NCBI GenBank assembly: GCA_963757395.1
Contig: CAVWRK010000014.1
Location: 1-64,000 of the forward strand
DNA from: DATAOG01 sp963757395
GTDB lineage: Bacteria > Pseudomonadota > Alphaproteobacteria > Geminicoccales > Geminicoccaceae
DNA: 64,000 bases
Direction of reading: 5' to 3'
Within the stretch, counting starts at the first letter, position 1, and the number at the start of each line of letters is the position of its first letter. The position numbers and the translations under genes were made by a program. Under the pieces are notes generated by a model, which saw only the letters and a program-made list of their open reading frames with translations, did not search any database and was not told the origin of the DNA. Shown in pieces: positions 20,185 to 28,995 of this stretch.

Positions 20185-21180
20185 TCAGCTCCGCTCCTCC
20201 GGTGAGGCCGGCCCGGTCACGGCCGGCCGCTCCTCGAGAAAGTGGCGTACGCGCTCGAGCGTCGGAAGAGCCGGAATCGCGCCACGCTGGGTCGTGGTCA
20301 GCGCGCCCACGGCGCAGGCGAGCCGGCAGATCTCGCGCAGCCGTTGCGGATCGCCCGCGGCCGTGCGGTCGCGCAGCAGGCCCTGAAGCAGGCCCGCGAC
20401 GAAGCCGTCGCCGGCGCCGGTCGCATCGACCGCCTGGACGCTGAAGCCGACCACGACCCCCTCGTGATCCGGGGTGAAGTAGATGCAGCCGGCGGCGCCG
20501 AGCGTCACCACCATGAGCTGCAGCTTGTCGTGCCAGAGTTGCTTGCGGGCGGCGGCCGGATCGTCGGAGCCCGTCAGGAAGTGCAGCTCCTCGTCGCTGA
20601 TCTTGACCACGTCCGCCTCGCCCATGCCGAGCAGGAGCCCGGCGCGCGCTGCCTCGGGGTCGGGCCAGAGCGCGAGCCTGAGGTTCGGATCGCAGGAGAT
20701 CAGGCAGCCCGCCTGGCGCGCGGTCGAGATCGCGTGCAGGGTCGCGGCGCGCGAGGGCTCGCTGATCAGGCTGATCGAGCCGAAGTGGAGCGCCCTCGCG
20801 GAGCGCAACGCCCGCTCGTCGACCTCGTCGGGGGTGAACAGCATGTCGGCGCTCGGGTGGCGGTAGAACATGAACTCGCGCTCGCCGTCGACCCTGAGCG
20901 AGACGAAGGCAAGCGCTGTGCGCGCCTGGTCGGTGAACCGGAGCGGGCCGACGTCGACCCCGGCGTCGGCGAGCGTCTGCGCCAGGAAATGGCCGAACGG
21001 GTCGTCGCCGACCTTGCCCATGAAGGCCGAGGAGATCCCCAGGCGGGCGAGCCCGACCGCGACGTTGGCGGGCGCGCCGCCGGGCGCTTTCTTGAACGCG
21101 GGCGCCTCGATCAGCGAGGTGCCGGTCACCGTCGGCACGAAGTCGATCAGCAGCTCGCCCAGGCAAATGACATCGGCCAT
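20185..21180 (-). CDS. frcK: PfkB-family sugar kinase, probable fructokinase
   Basis: Protein of 331 residues with both PfkB signatures: GGAPANVAVGLARLG near the N terminus and DATGAGDGFVAGLLQGLL, containing the catalytic aspartate, near the C terminus. Context (frc-type ABC transporter upstream, edd downstream) suggests it phosphorylates the imported sugar, most likely fructose. The start at ATG 21180 gives MADVICLGELLIDFVPTVTG. A strong intrinsic terminator lies between it and frcB, so it may have reduced or separate transcription. Sugar specificity is inferred from gene neighbours. Confidence 0.85.
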   Translation of the reverse strand: MADVICLGELLIDFVPTVTGTSLIEAPAFKKAPGGAPANVAVGLARLGISSAFMGKVGDDPFGHFLAQTLADAGVDVGPLRFTDQARTALAFVSLRVDGEREFMFYRHPSADMLFTPDEVDERALRSARALHFGSISLISEPSRAATLHAISTARQAGCLISCDPNLRLALWPDPEAARAGLLLGMGEADVVKISDEELHFLTGSDDPAAARKQLWHDKLQLMVVTLGAAGCIYFTPDHEGVVVGFSVQAVDATGAGDGFVAGLLQGLLRDRTAAGDPQRLREICRLACAVGALTTTQRGAIPALPTLERVRHFLEERPAVTGPASPEERS

Positions 21181-21206
21181 CGTCGCTGTCCCGTGGCCCC
21201 AGTGGG

Positions 21207-21247
21207 AAAAAACCTGCGTCGGCCGGGGAGGCAACGGCCGACGCAGG
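21207..21247 (-). terminator. Intrinsic terminator after frcB
   Basis: On the minus strand a perfect 13-bp stem (CCTGCGTCGGCCG with CGGCCGACGCAGG) around a 9-base loop is followed directly by six T residues. It is 10 bases beyond the frcB stop and 27 bases before the frcK start, a textbook rho-independent terminator. In this position it can keep binding-protein mRNA abundant while limiting read-through into the kinase genes. Confidence 0.9.
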
Positions 21248-21256
21248 CCCACCCGC

Positions 21257-22189
21257 CTACTTGGAGGTCCAGCCTTTATACTGGCCCACGTTGTCGCGGG
21301 TAATCAGATCGGCGGGGATCAGGATGGTGGTCTGGTCGGGCTTCTTGCCCTGCATGATGTCGTAGCCGACCTGGACCGCCATCTGCGCCATCTTGTAGGG
21401 ATCCTGCGCCGAGGACGCCTGGATCAGGGTGTCGCTCTTGAGCGCCTGCTCGATGTCGGGCGCGCCGTCGACCGAGGTGATGATCAGGTCGGTGACGTTC
21501 AGCTGCTTGGCCGCGAGGTCGGCCCCGATCGCCTGCGGGTCGTTGATCGTGAACACCGCCTTGAGGTCGGGGAACGCGGTCAGCAGGCCGACCATCACCT
21601 CGAGGCCGCCTTCGCGCGAGCCTTTGCCGTTCTGGTTGTCGGACACGATCTTGATGTTGCCGGCCTTCTTCAGCACCTCCTCGCAGCCCTTGACGCGATC
21701 GATCACCGCCGAGACCGGCGGGCCGTTCATGATCGCGACGTCGCCGCCGTCCTTCAGGTGGTCGACGATGAACTGGCAGGACTTCTGGCCGGCCTCGATG
21801 TTGTTGGTCTGGACGGTGGCATCCGCGCCCTTGGCCGAGACGTCGACCGCGACCACGACGATGCCGGCCGCCTGCGCGCGCTTGATCGCCGGCTCGATCG
21901 CCTCCGGATCGGCGGCGTTGACCAGGATCAGGTCGACGCCCGAGGCGATGAAGTTGTCGATCTGGGAGTATTGCTTGTTGAGGTCGTAGTCGGCCGAGAC
22001 CGTGGTCACGGTGACCTTGTCGCCGCCGATCTCCTTGGCCTTGGCCTCGGCACCCTTGGCGACCTGGACGAAGAACGGGTTGCCGAGGTTGCCGACCGTG
22101 ACGCCGACCGCGGTCAGGTCCTTGGCGGCCGCCGGAGCGGCCACGGCCAGAGCGAGGGCCGCCCCCATCAGCAGGCTTCTCTTCAACAT
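21257..22189 (-). CDS. frcB: Sugar ABC transporter, periplasmic binding protein (RbsB/FrcB type)
   Basis: Protein of 310 residues with a signal peptide (MLKRSLLMGAALALAVAAPA, cleavage at AAA-KD). The mature protein is a class I periplasmic sugar-binding protein (VTVGNLGNPFFVQVAKGAEA, SQIDNFIASGVDLILVNAAD, VAIMNGPPVSAVIDRVKGCE). It should deliver a pentose or hexose to the FrcC/FrcA channel. Fructose is the best guess from the linked kinase and ROK regulator, as in the known rhizobial frc system, but ribose or mannose are possible. Confidence 0.88.
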   Translation of the reverse strand: MLKRSLLMGAALALAVAAPAAAKDLTAVGVTVGNLGNPFFVQVAKGAEAKAKEIGGDKVTVTTVSADYDLNKQYSQIDNFIASGVDLILVNAADPEAIEPAIKRAQAAGIVVVAVDVSAKGADATVQTNNIEAGQKSCQFIVDHLKDGGDVAIMNGPPVSAVIDRVKGCEEVLKKAGNIKIVSDNQNGKGSREGGLEVMVGLLTAFPDLKAVFTINDPQAIGADLAAKQLNVTDLIITSVDGAPDIEQALKSDTLIQASSAQDPYKMAQMAVQVGYDIMQGKKPDQTTILIPADLITRDNVGQYKGWTSK

Positions 22190-22300
22190 GGCGATGCTCT
22201 CCTGGTCTTGCTTGTTGGGCCACCGGGCGGCTCGCCTCTGCGAGGCCGGGCGGCGGGTGAACGCGGGTGGAAGGTGCGGTTCAGATCGCATGACGGGCGC

Positions 22301-23308
22301 TCAGGTCCGGGCGCTGCCCTGCAGCCGGTAGCGGTCGAGGGCGACCGCGCCGATGATGACCAGGCCCTTGATGATGAACTGCCAGATCTCGCTGACGTTC
22401 ATCAGGATCAGGCCGTTGGACAGCACGGCGATGATCAGCGCGCCGATCAGGGTGCCGATGATCGTGCCGATGCCGCCGACGAACGAGGTGCCGCCCAGGA
22501 TCACCGCCGCGATCGCGTCGAGCTCGTAGGCAAGCCCGAGCTGGGCGCCGTTGGCCGAGAAGGTGCGCGCCGCCGACATGATGCCGCCGAGCCCGGCGAG
22601 GAAGCCCGACGTCATGTAGACGAACATCAGGATCACCCAGACCTTGATGCCAGACAGCCGGGCCGCGGCCGGATTGCCGCCGACCGCGTAGATCCAGACC
22701 CCGAGCACCGTCCGCCGGAGGATGAACCAGCTGACCGCGATCACCAGCAGTGCGATGATCACCAGCCAGGGCACGCCGAACAGCCGGGCGTTGCCGATCC
22801 AGGCGAACTGCAATTGCGGATTGAAGACCGTGGTGTCGTTGCCGACCAGGCGCGCGAGGCCGCGGACCGCGGTCATCGCGCCGAGGGTGACGATGAACGG
22901 CGGCAGCCGCAGGAAGGCCACCAGCGAGCCGTTGACCGCGCCGAGCGCCAGGCCCGCGATCAGCGCCATCGGGATCGCGAGCAGGGAGAGGCCCGAGAGC
23001 GACATCGCGACCGCGACCACGGCCGCCACCGCGAGCACGGCGCCGACCGAGAGGTCGATGCCGCCGGTCAGGATGACGAAGGTCATGCCGGCCGCGAGCA
23101 CGGTGTTGATCGAGGCCTGCTGGGTCACGATCGCAAGGTTGCGCGTGCTGATGAACTTGCCGGTCGCGAGCTGGAAGCCGATGCAGATCAGGATCAGCAC
23201 CGGCAGCATGCCGACCGCCTGGATGATGCCCTTGATCTGGGCGCTCCGGGCACCGCCGCCCTGAACCGCGGTGCCGCCGGTCGTGGCAGCAGGATTGGTG
23301 GAACTCAT
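22301..23308 (-). CDS. frcC: Sugar ABC transporter permease (RbsC/FrcC type)
   Basis: Inner-membrane permease, 335 residues, from ATG 23308. It has about eight to ten hydrophobic segments and the RbsC-family signature VILTGGIDLSVGAVLAVAAV followed by GAVNGSLVAFLRLPPFIVTL and AYELDAIAAVILGGTSFVGG. The start lies 31 bases after the frcA stop. Works with the adjacent binding protein and ATPase. Confidence 0.92.
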   Translation of the reverse strand: MSSTNPAATTGGTAVQGGGARSAQIKGIIQAVGMLPVLILICIGFQLATGKFISTRNLAIVTQQASINTVLAAGMTFVILTGGIDLSVGAVLAVAAVVAVAMSLSGLSLLAIPMALIAGLALGAVNGSLVAFLRLPPFIVTLGAMTAVRGLARLVGNDTTVFNPQLQFAWIGNARLFGVPWLVIIALLVIAVSWFILRRTVLGVWIYAVGGNPAAARLSGIKVWVILMFVYMTSGFLAGLGGIMSAARTFSANGAQLGLAYELDAIAAVILGGTSFVGGIGTIIGTLIGALIIAVLSNGLILMNVSEIWQFIIKGLVIIGAVALDRYRLQGSART

Positions 23309-23339
23309 TCGCCGCCTCCCAAAGCCATGCCCTGGCCGC

Positions 23340-24896
23340 TCATGCCGCGACGCCGGTCGCGTAGGCCATGATGTTTTCCTGCGTGATCGCACGCCCGCTC
23401 GGGCCGCCAACCTCGCCCTGGATGTGTCCCTCGCGCATCACCAGCACCCGGTCGCAGATCCCGATCACCTCGGCGAGCTCGCTGGAGATCACCAGCACGC
23501 CCAGGCCCTTGCGCGCGAGCTCGTCGATGATCCGGTAGATCTCGGACTTGGCGCCGATGTCGACGCCGCGGGTCGGCTCGTCCAGGATCAGGACCTTGGG
23601 CTGGATCTCCAGCCAGCGCGACAGGAGCGCCTTCTGCTGGTTGCCGCCCGAGAGGCTGCCGATCCCGACGCTGGCGCTGGCGACCCGGATCGTGAGCGCC
23701 TTGATCGCGTCCTGGGCGCGCCGGCGGCCGGCGGCCAGATCGAGGACGCCGCCCCTGGCGGCATCGCGAGCGATCACGCCGAGGTTGATGTTCTCGAGCA
23801 CCGACATGTCGAGGAACAGGCCCTGGCCCTTGCGGTCCTCGGTCAGATAGGCGATGCCGGCGTCGAGCGCGTCCTGCGGTTCCTCGATGTCGACCGGCTG
23901 GCCGTCGAGCAGCACCTCGCCGCCCGCCTTGGGATCGGCGCCGTAGATCAGGCGCGCGAGCTCGGTCCGGCCGGCGCCGACCAAGCCTGCGAGCCCCAGG
24001 ACCTCGCCCTCGTGCACCACGAGGCTCGCCGGCTGCACCCGCCGGCCGCCGTCGGTGATGTCCTTGACCTCGAGGATCGGCCGGCCGCGGCTGCCGTGCG
24101 GGTCGTGCTCCTTGGTATAGAAGGTGTTGAGATCGCGCCCGACCATCATCTTGACCAGCGCCTCGGCGCTGATCTCGTGCTTGTCGAGGGTGCCGACGTA
24201 GGTGCCATCGCGCAGCACCGACACCCGGTCCGAAAGCTCGTAGACCTCGGCCATCCGGTGGCTGATATAGATGATGGCCATGCCGTCCTGCCGGAACTGG
24301 CGGATCAGCTCGAACAGCTTTTCGGTCTCGCGCGAGGACAGCGCCGTGGTCGGCTCGTCCATGACCAGGATCTTGGAATTGGCGTGCAGGGCGCGCGCGA
24401 TCTCGACCTGCTGCTGCTCGGCGATCGACAGGCTGCCGACCGGGGTCGCGGGCGTGAAGGTGGCGCCCAGCCGTTCCAGCACCTCGGCGCAGCTGTCGCG
24501 CATGGCCTTGCGGTTGACGAGGCCGCGGCTCGCGATCTCGCTGCCCAGGAAGATGTTTTCGGCGACCGTCAGGTTCGGGGCGAGGCTCAGCTCCTGGTAG
24601 ATGATCGCGATCCCGAGCTCGCGGGCGTGGATCGGGTTCGCGATCACCACGGGCTGGCCGTCGATCAGGATCTCGCCGCCCGGATCGGCCTGATAGGCGC
24701 CCGAGAGCACCTTCATCAGCGTGCTCTTGCCGGCGCCGTTCTCGCCCATGAGCGCCAGCACCTCGCCGCTCCAGGCCTTGAGCTGGACGCCGTTGAGCGC
24801 CTTGATGCCGGGAAAGGTCTTCGAGATGTTGCGCATCTCGAGGGTCGGCGTGCCGGCGCCTGCGGCGGTCCCGGGGGTGGTCCCAGGGGTGGTCAT
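23340..24896 (-). CDS. frcA: Sugar ABC transporter ATP-binding protein, two ABC domains
   Basis: Protein of 518 residues with two fused ATPase domains, as in RbsA/MglA. The N-terminal domain has Walker A GENGAGKSTLMKVLSGAY, signature LSIAEQQQVEIARAL and Walker B ILVMDEPTTALS. The C-terminal domain has the degenerate Walker A LVGAGRTELARLIYG and signature GSLSGGNQQKALLSRWL, Walker B ILDEPTRGVDIGAK. Start ATG 24896 follows the ROK regulator by 53 bases; first structural gene of the frcACB cluster. The gene order R-A-C-B-K differs from the R-B-C-A-K order known in rhizobia. Confidence 0.93.
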   Translation of the reverse strand: MTTPGTTPGTAAGAGTPTLEMRNISKTFPGIKALNGVQLKAWSGEVLALMGENGAGKSTLMKVLSGAYQADPGGEILIDGQPVVIANPIHARELGIAIIYQELSLAPNLTVAENIFLGSEIASRGLVNRKAMRDSCAEVLERLGATFTPATPVGSLSIAEQQQVEIARALHANSKILVMDEPTTALSSRETEKLFELIRQFRQDGMAIIYISHRMAEVYELSDRVSVLRDGTYVGTLDKHEISAEALVKMMVGRDLNTFYTKEHDPHGSRGRPILEVKDITDGGRRVQPASLVVHEGEVLGLAGLVGAGRTELARLIYGADPKAGGEVLLDGQPVDIEEPQDALDAGIAYLTEDRKGQGLFLDMSVLENINLGVIARDAARGGVLDLAAGRRRAQDAIKALTIRVASASVGIGSLSGGNQQKALLSRWLEIQPKVLILDEPTRGVDIGAKSEIYRIIDELARKGLGVLVISSELAEVIGICDRVLVMREGHIQGEVGGPSGRAITQENIMAYATGVAA

Positions 24897-24949
24897 TGGC
24901 CTCGAGCCTCCCTGCTCGTCGCGATTCGCGGGTCCGACCCGGATCCCCG

Positions 24950-26161
24950 TCATTGGCCCAACAGGATGTCCCGGTTCGGGCTGAAGTTGAGATGCAGCGG
25001 CAGGATCGCGGCGCCGATCGCCGCCGCCCGGCGGCCGATCGTGCCCATCCGCAGCTCCGGCACGTCGCGCGCTTCCGGGGTCGCGGCCGCGAGCGCTGCG
25101 GTCAGCCGCGCGATCAGCTCCTCGATCACGGCCTTGGGCAGATCGCCGTCGAGCACGATGGTGCGGACGTCGAGCACGCAGGCCGCCGACAGCAGCGGCG
25201 CGACCAGGGCCTCGACGCCGTCCGCCAGCCACTCCGCAACCCGCTCGCCATGGCTGCCGATCGCGGCATCGAGGTCGGCGCGCCGCTCGATCGTCACGCC
25301 GGATGCCCGCAGATGCCGGATCAGCGAGCTGACCGAGGCCCGGGTCAGCAGGATGTCGTAGGGGCCGGCCGGCCGCGGCGCGCTCGCGAGCCGGGACGGC
25401 GGCACCGGCATCAGGCCGAGGTCGCCGGCATTGCCGCTCATGCCGCGGTGGTAGTGGCCGTTCAGGATGACGCCGCCGCCGATCGCGCTGCCGATGAACA
25501 CGTAGACGAAATCGTCGAGCTGGCGGCCATGGCCCTGGAACAGCTCGGCGACCGCGGCCGCCGTGCCGTCGTTCTCGCTGAACACCTCGAGCCCGGTCCC
25601 GGCGGCCAGCCGCCGCGTGATGTCGAACTCGTTCCAGGCGCGATAGGCCTCCGACGGGATGCCGAGCTCGCGCCGCCAGCTGCCCATGTGGTAGGGGGTC
25701 GCCACGCCGAGCCCGGCGAGCCGTCCGGACGTCGACGCCGGGATCTCGCGGCGGATCGCCTTGATGTCGTCGAGCAGGAGGGTCACCGCCTCCTCGGGCA
25801 GCGGGAAGGGGCGCTCGTGCCGGCGCTGCTCCAGGATCTGGCCGGAGAAGTCGACCAGGATCGTGTCGAGCGAGCGTCGCCCGACCTTGACCCCGATCGA
25901 ATAGGCGCCCTCGGCATTGAGGCTGAGCAGGGTCGCGGGCTGGCCGCGCTGGCCCGAGCGCTTGCCTTCGGTGCGCACCAGGCGCTGCTGCTCGAGTTCG
26001 CGCACGATCACGCCGGCGGTGTTGCTGGTGAGGTTGGCGTAGCGCGCGAGATCGGCCTTCGACGCGCTGCCGAGCCGGCGCAGCGCGGTCAGGATGACGC
26101 GCTCGTTGAACAGCCGCAGATTGACCGAATTGCTGCCCTTGCCGATCGCCGCGTCCTGCAC
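24950..26161 (-). CDS. frcR: ROK-family transcriptional regulator of the sugar operon
   Basis: Protein of 403 residues: an N-terminal winged helix (VNLRLFNERVILTALRRLGS, then KADLARYANLTSNTAGVIVR) and a C-terminal ROK sugar-kinase-like domain (VFSENDGTAAAVAELFQGHG, FIGSAIGGGVILNGHYHRGM, GNAGDLGLMPV). The cysteine zinc motif (CxCGxxGC) of many ROK proteins is absent, so zinc is probably not used. It likely senses the imported sugar and represses or activates the frc operon and the divergent binding-protein gene. Two matching palindromes lie in the divergent region, one 88 bases upstream of its start. Confidence 0.88.
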   Translation of the reverse strand: MQDAAIGKGSNSVNLRLFNERVILTALRRLGSASKADLARYANLTSNTAGVIVRELEQQRLVRTEGKRSGQRGQPATLLSLNAEGAYSIGVKVGRRSLDTILVDFSGQILEQRRHERPFPLPEEAVTLLLDDIKAIRREIPASTSGRLAGLGVATPYHMGSWRRELGIPSEAYRAWNEFDITRRLAAGTGLEVFSENDGTAAAVAELFQGHGRQLDDFVYVFIGSAIGGGVILNGHYHRGMSGNAGDLGLMPVPPSRLASAPRPAGPYDILLTRASVSSLIRHLRASGVTIERRADLDAAIGSHGERVAEWLADGVEALVAPLLSAACVLDVRTIVLDGDLPKAVIEELIARLTAALAAATPEARDVPELRMGTIGRRAAAIGAAILPLHLNFSPNRDILLGQ

Positions 26162-26248
26162 GGTCGGGGTCCTCCCTGGTGACGTCCGGGCGGCGCTGTG
26201 CGTGCCGCACCGACCCGGTACATGCCAGGGACGGGAGGGGCTGTCAAT

Positions 26249-26269
26249 AATTAATCCACGATGAATTAT
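26249..26269. promoter_or_regulatory. ROK-type operator, copy 1
   Basis: A 21-bp imperfect palindrome fitting ATTAATnCACGnTGnATTA lies 88 bases upstream of the ROK regulator gene. It differs from copy 2 (26569-26589) at three positions only. AT-rich arms around a CACG/CGTG core are the usual form of ROK (NagC/XylR/FrcR-like) operators, so autoregulation by the adjacent regulator is likely. Confidence 0.75.
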
Positions 26270-26568
26270 CGTTTTCTGCGGACCATTCCGCCGATGGCTT
26301 CCCGGGGACCAGCGCGCCGGTCTTCCAAGCGCCTGCGCGCGGGCGGGCTCGCGCGCCGCGGGCCTCGATCGGCACGGTCCGGGCCGCCAGGCGCGCCGAC
26401 CCCGCCCGTCGGGCAGGCACCGTCGCGAAGCCAGCTCCGACCCCGAAGATGGTCACGCCTGCCATTGCCGCCGCCGCTCCCCTCCCGTCTTCCCGTCGGT
26501 CCGGTGTCTGTTTCGCGCGCCGCGAAAAGCCCAGCCGATTTTGCGTAGTATCAACCCTGCATTCGCTC

Positions 26569-26589
26569 AATTAATTCACGGTGCATTAT
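26569..26589. promoter_or_regulatory. ROK-type operator, copy 2
   Basis: Second copy of the 21-bp palindrome, with a perfect CACGGTG-like core, 117 bases upstream of the solute-binding-protein gene at 26706. Copies 1 and 2 are spaced 320 bases apart and flank the divergent region, so one regulator probably controls both transcription units. Confidence 0.75.
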
Positions 26590-26628
26590 TTTGCAGCGTC
26601 CGCTCATACTACAATCTCTACAAGAAAG

Positions 26629-26645
26629 CTTTGACCTGGTCAAAG
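26629..26645. promoter_or_regulatory. Perfect palindrome CTTTGACCTGGTCAAAG
   Basis: Perfect 8-bp inverted repeat around a single central T, 61 bases upstream of the ATG at 26706 and 40 bases downstream of ROK operator copy 2. Its position fits an operator for a second regulator of the binding-protein gene. No regulator can be assigned from sequence. Confidence 0.55.
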
Positions 26646-26705
26646 AAGCAAATAAGCTTAGACAGGGACCGGCCGGCCGAAACGACCAAACGGGGAGGCA
26701 GATCG

Positions 26706-28367
26706 ATGAAGGCGAGCCAGGCGGCGGCGGTGGCGATCGTCTATTTCGGGGCGGCGAGCGCGAGCTTGGCCGGCGAGTATGTCGACTGGCTGGATGACGG
26801 CACCGTGCTGCTGAAGCTCGGGCCCACCTACGACAACGCCGTGCTCGAGACCTCGCGCGCCGAGCTCGGTAGCGCCTTCGGGCCGGACAAGAAGCCCTTC
26901 GATGGCGTCACGATCACGATCCTGACCCAGGACGACGGGCCCAAGGGCGCGATCTCCGGGCCGATCGAGGCGCTGCGGCCGGTCTGGGAGGAGCTCACCG
27001 GCGGCAAGCTCGAGCTCGCCCTGGTGCCGGTCACCGACCTCTATGCCGCGACCATGCTCGATCTGCAGCAGGGCACCGGACGCTACGACGCCATGGTGGT
27101 CGCCGCCTTCTTCTACGGCGACCTGATCGCCGGCAAGTACATCGTGCCGGTCGATCCGTTCATGGCGAGCGGCAAGTATCCGCAATGGAGCTACGATTCG
27201 ATGCCGCCCTCGCTCCGGACCCTCTATCACTGGGGCGACACTGGCTACGGCGTGCTCAACGATGCCGACGGCCAGATCCTCTACTACCGCCGCGACGTCC
27301 TCAACGATCCGAAGTGGCAGGCGGCGTTCCAGAAAGCGACCGGCCACGCCATGGCCGTGCCGCCCAAGACCTGGCAGCAGCTGCTCGAGATCTCGAAGTT
27401 CTTCGCCGGCAAGAACTGGGACGCCCACGACTCGCAAGCCGACGAGGGCACCGTCCTCCACCTCAAGATCGGCGAGCAGGGCCACTACCATTTCCAGTCG
27501 CTCTCAGCCTCGTTCGCGATCACGCCGGGCGACAAGGTCGACCGCTATCACAACGTCTACTGGTTCGATCCGACCGACATGAGGCCGCTGATCAACAGCC
27601 CGGGCCACGTCGCGGCGCTCGAGTTCCTGCAGCAGCTGAACGAGACCGGGCCGGCCGACCAGATCGGCTGGCGCCTGCCCCAGGCCTGGGAATACTTCCT
27701 GCGCGGCAAGGCCGTCTTCATGTACACCTGGGGCGATCTCGGCGCGCTGTGCCAGGACGAGACCCGCTCCAACGTCAAGGGCAACTGCGCGGCCACGGTC
27801 CTGCCCAGCTCCGACAAATACTGGGACATGGAGAAGAAGGCCTGGATCGAGACCGCCGAGCCGCGCTTCGTCGGCAACACCGTGGGCGGCTCCTGGCACG
27901 GCGTGGTCTCGACGTTCTCCAAGCATCAGGACGCGGCCTATTCCTTCCTCGCCCTGATGGCGACCAAGCCGGTGTCGCTCTGGAACGGGGAGCATGGCTG
28001 GACCGGCGTCGATCCCGGCTTCTACTATCAGTTCCCGAAGCCCGAAGGCGACGCCAGGCTCGCCGACTACGTCAAGGCCGGCTGGAACCTCGCGGATGTC
28101 ACCGACTACCTGAACGCCTTCTACCGGAACTACACGGCGCCGACGATGCTGACCTATCTGCGGATCCGCGGCACCCAGGAGTACTGGTCGGAGCTCGACA
28201 GCGAGGTCGGGGCGGCGCTCGGCGGCCGGAAGACCGCCAAGGCGGCGCTCGACGACACCGCCGCCGCCTGGGAGGCGATCACCGACCGGCTCGGTCGGGA
28301 CGAGCAGCTCAAGGCCTACCAGGGCGCGATCGGCTACCAGGGCGAGGCGAAGGATCCGAGCGGCTAG
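26706..28367 (+). CDS. ABC-type sugar solute-binding protein without linked permease
   Basis: Protein of 553 residues from ATG 26706 with a signal peptide (MKASQAAAVAIVYFGAASAS, cleavage at SLA-GE). The rest is an extracellular solute-binding protein of the maltose/carbohydrate (family 1) type: VTITILTQDDGPKGAISGPI, YDAMVVAAFFYGDLIAGKYI, QILYYRRDVLNDPKWQAAFQ, MYTWGDLGALCQDE, GNTVGGSWHGVVSTFSKHQD. No permease or ATPase follows; the next gene, 319 bases on, is unrelated. It may use a transporter encoded elsewhere or act as a sensor. It faces frcR across a regulatory region with twin ROK operators. Confidence 0.85.
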   Translation: MKASQAAAVAIVYFGAASASLAGEYVDWLDDGTVLLKLGPTYDNAVLETSRAELGSAFGPDKKPFDGVTITILTQDDGPKGAISGPIEALRPVWEELTGGKLELALVPVTDLYAATMLDLQQGTGRYDAMVVAAFFYGDLIAGKYIVPVDPFMASGKYPQWSYDSMPPSLRTLYHWGDTGYGVLNDADGQILYYRRDVLNDPKWQAAFQKATGHAMAVPPKTWQQLLEISKFFAGKNWDAHDSQADEGTVLHLKIGEQGHYHFQSLSASFAITPGDKVDRYHNVYWFDPTDMRPLINSPGHVAALEFLQQLNETGPADQIGWRLPQAWEYFLRGKAVFMYTWGDLGALCQDETRSNVKGNCAATVLPSSDKYWDMEKKAWIETAEPRFVGNTVGGSWHGVVSTFSKHQDAAYSFLALMATKPVSLWNGEHGWTGVDPGFYYQFPKPEGDARLADYVKAGWNLADVTDYLNAFYRNYTAPTMLTYLRIRGTQEYWSELDSEVGAALGGRKTAKAALDDTAAAWEAITDRLGRDEQLKAYQGAIGYQGEAKDPSG

Positions 28368-28480
28368 CCCGGCTGCTCTGAACCTCGTGCCCGGCAGCCC
28401 TGGCCTCTGGCGACCGGGCGGCCGACCGACCCGACCCCGAGCCCGTGCCGCCCCGGCGCCTCCGCTCCCCCGTTGTCCGA

Positions 28481-28494
28481 TTGATTTAGGTCAA
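28481..28494. promoter_or_regulatory. FNR/FixK/CRP-type box upstream of yjcH-actP
   Basis: TTGATTTAGGTCAA matches the TTGA-N6-TCAA consensus of FNR/FixK/Anr-like regulators (one mismatch to the fuller TTGAT-N4-ATCAA). It lies 193 bases upstream of the yjcH ATG in a 319-base gene-free region, so it could link acetate uptake to oxygen or carbon status. Binding is inferred. Confidence 0.6.
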
Positions 28495-28686
28495 CGCGCG
28501 GGCGTCGAAGTGGCCTCAATCATCAGGCACCGTCCCGCAGGCATCGGCGACCGCGGGTTGCAGGCCTGCGACCTGCACCGGTTGCCTTGTCCGCAGAACC
28601 ACAAGGAAGATAGGGTGTCGGCCGTCATCGGCCGTGGCATGCCCGGCATTCGCGTCGAGCGCCGGCGGATCGGGGGGAGATCTCGG

Positions 28687-28995
28687 ATGGAACACCAGGC
28701 TTACGCGCGGATCAGAAGTCACCCGAAGTTCGTCGAACTGGTCGAACGCCGCAGCAGGTACGCGTGGACGCTCTCGATCATCATGCTCGCGATTTACTAC
28801 GGCTTCATTCTGGTGGTCGCGTTTGCCCCGGAGCTGCTCGGGGTGCCGCTCGCGGCCGGCGCCGTGACGACGGTCGGGATCCCGGTCGGGATCCTGATCA
28901 TCATCGCCGCCTTCGTCCTGACCGGCCTCTACGTCCGCCGGGCCAACTCCGAGTTCGACGCCCTCAATCAAGAAATCCTGGAGGCGACCAAATGA
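28687..28995 (+). CDS. yjcH: DUF485 membrane protein (YjcH)
   Basis: Protein of 102 residues with two transmembrane helices (SIIMLAIYYGFILVVAFAPE and IPVGILIIIAAFVLTGLYVR) and the N-terminal HPKFVELVERRSRYAW typical of DUF485. Always found directly before acetate symporter genes. Its TGA shares ATGA with the actP start. A strong AG-rich ribosome-binding site (GGGGGGAG) precedes the ATG. Confidence 0.93.
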   Translation: MEHQAYARIRSHPKFVELVERRSRYAWTLSIIMLAIYYGFILVVAFAPELLGVPLAAGAVTTVGIPVGILIIIAAFVLTGLYVRRANSEFDALNQEILEATK

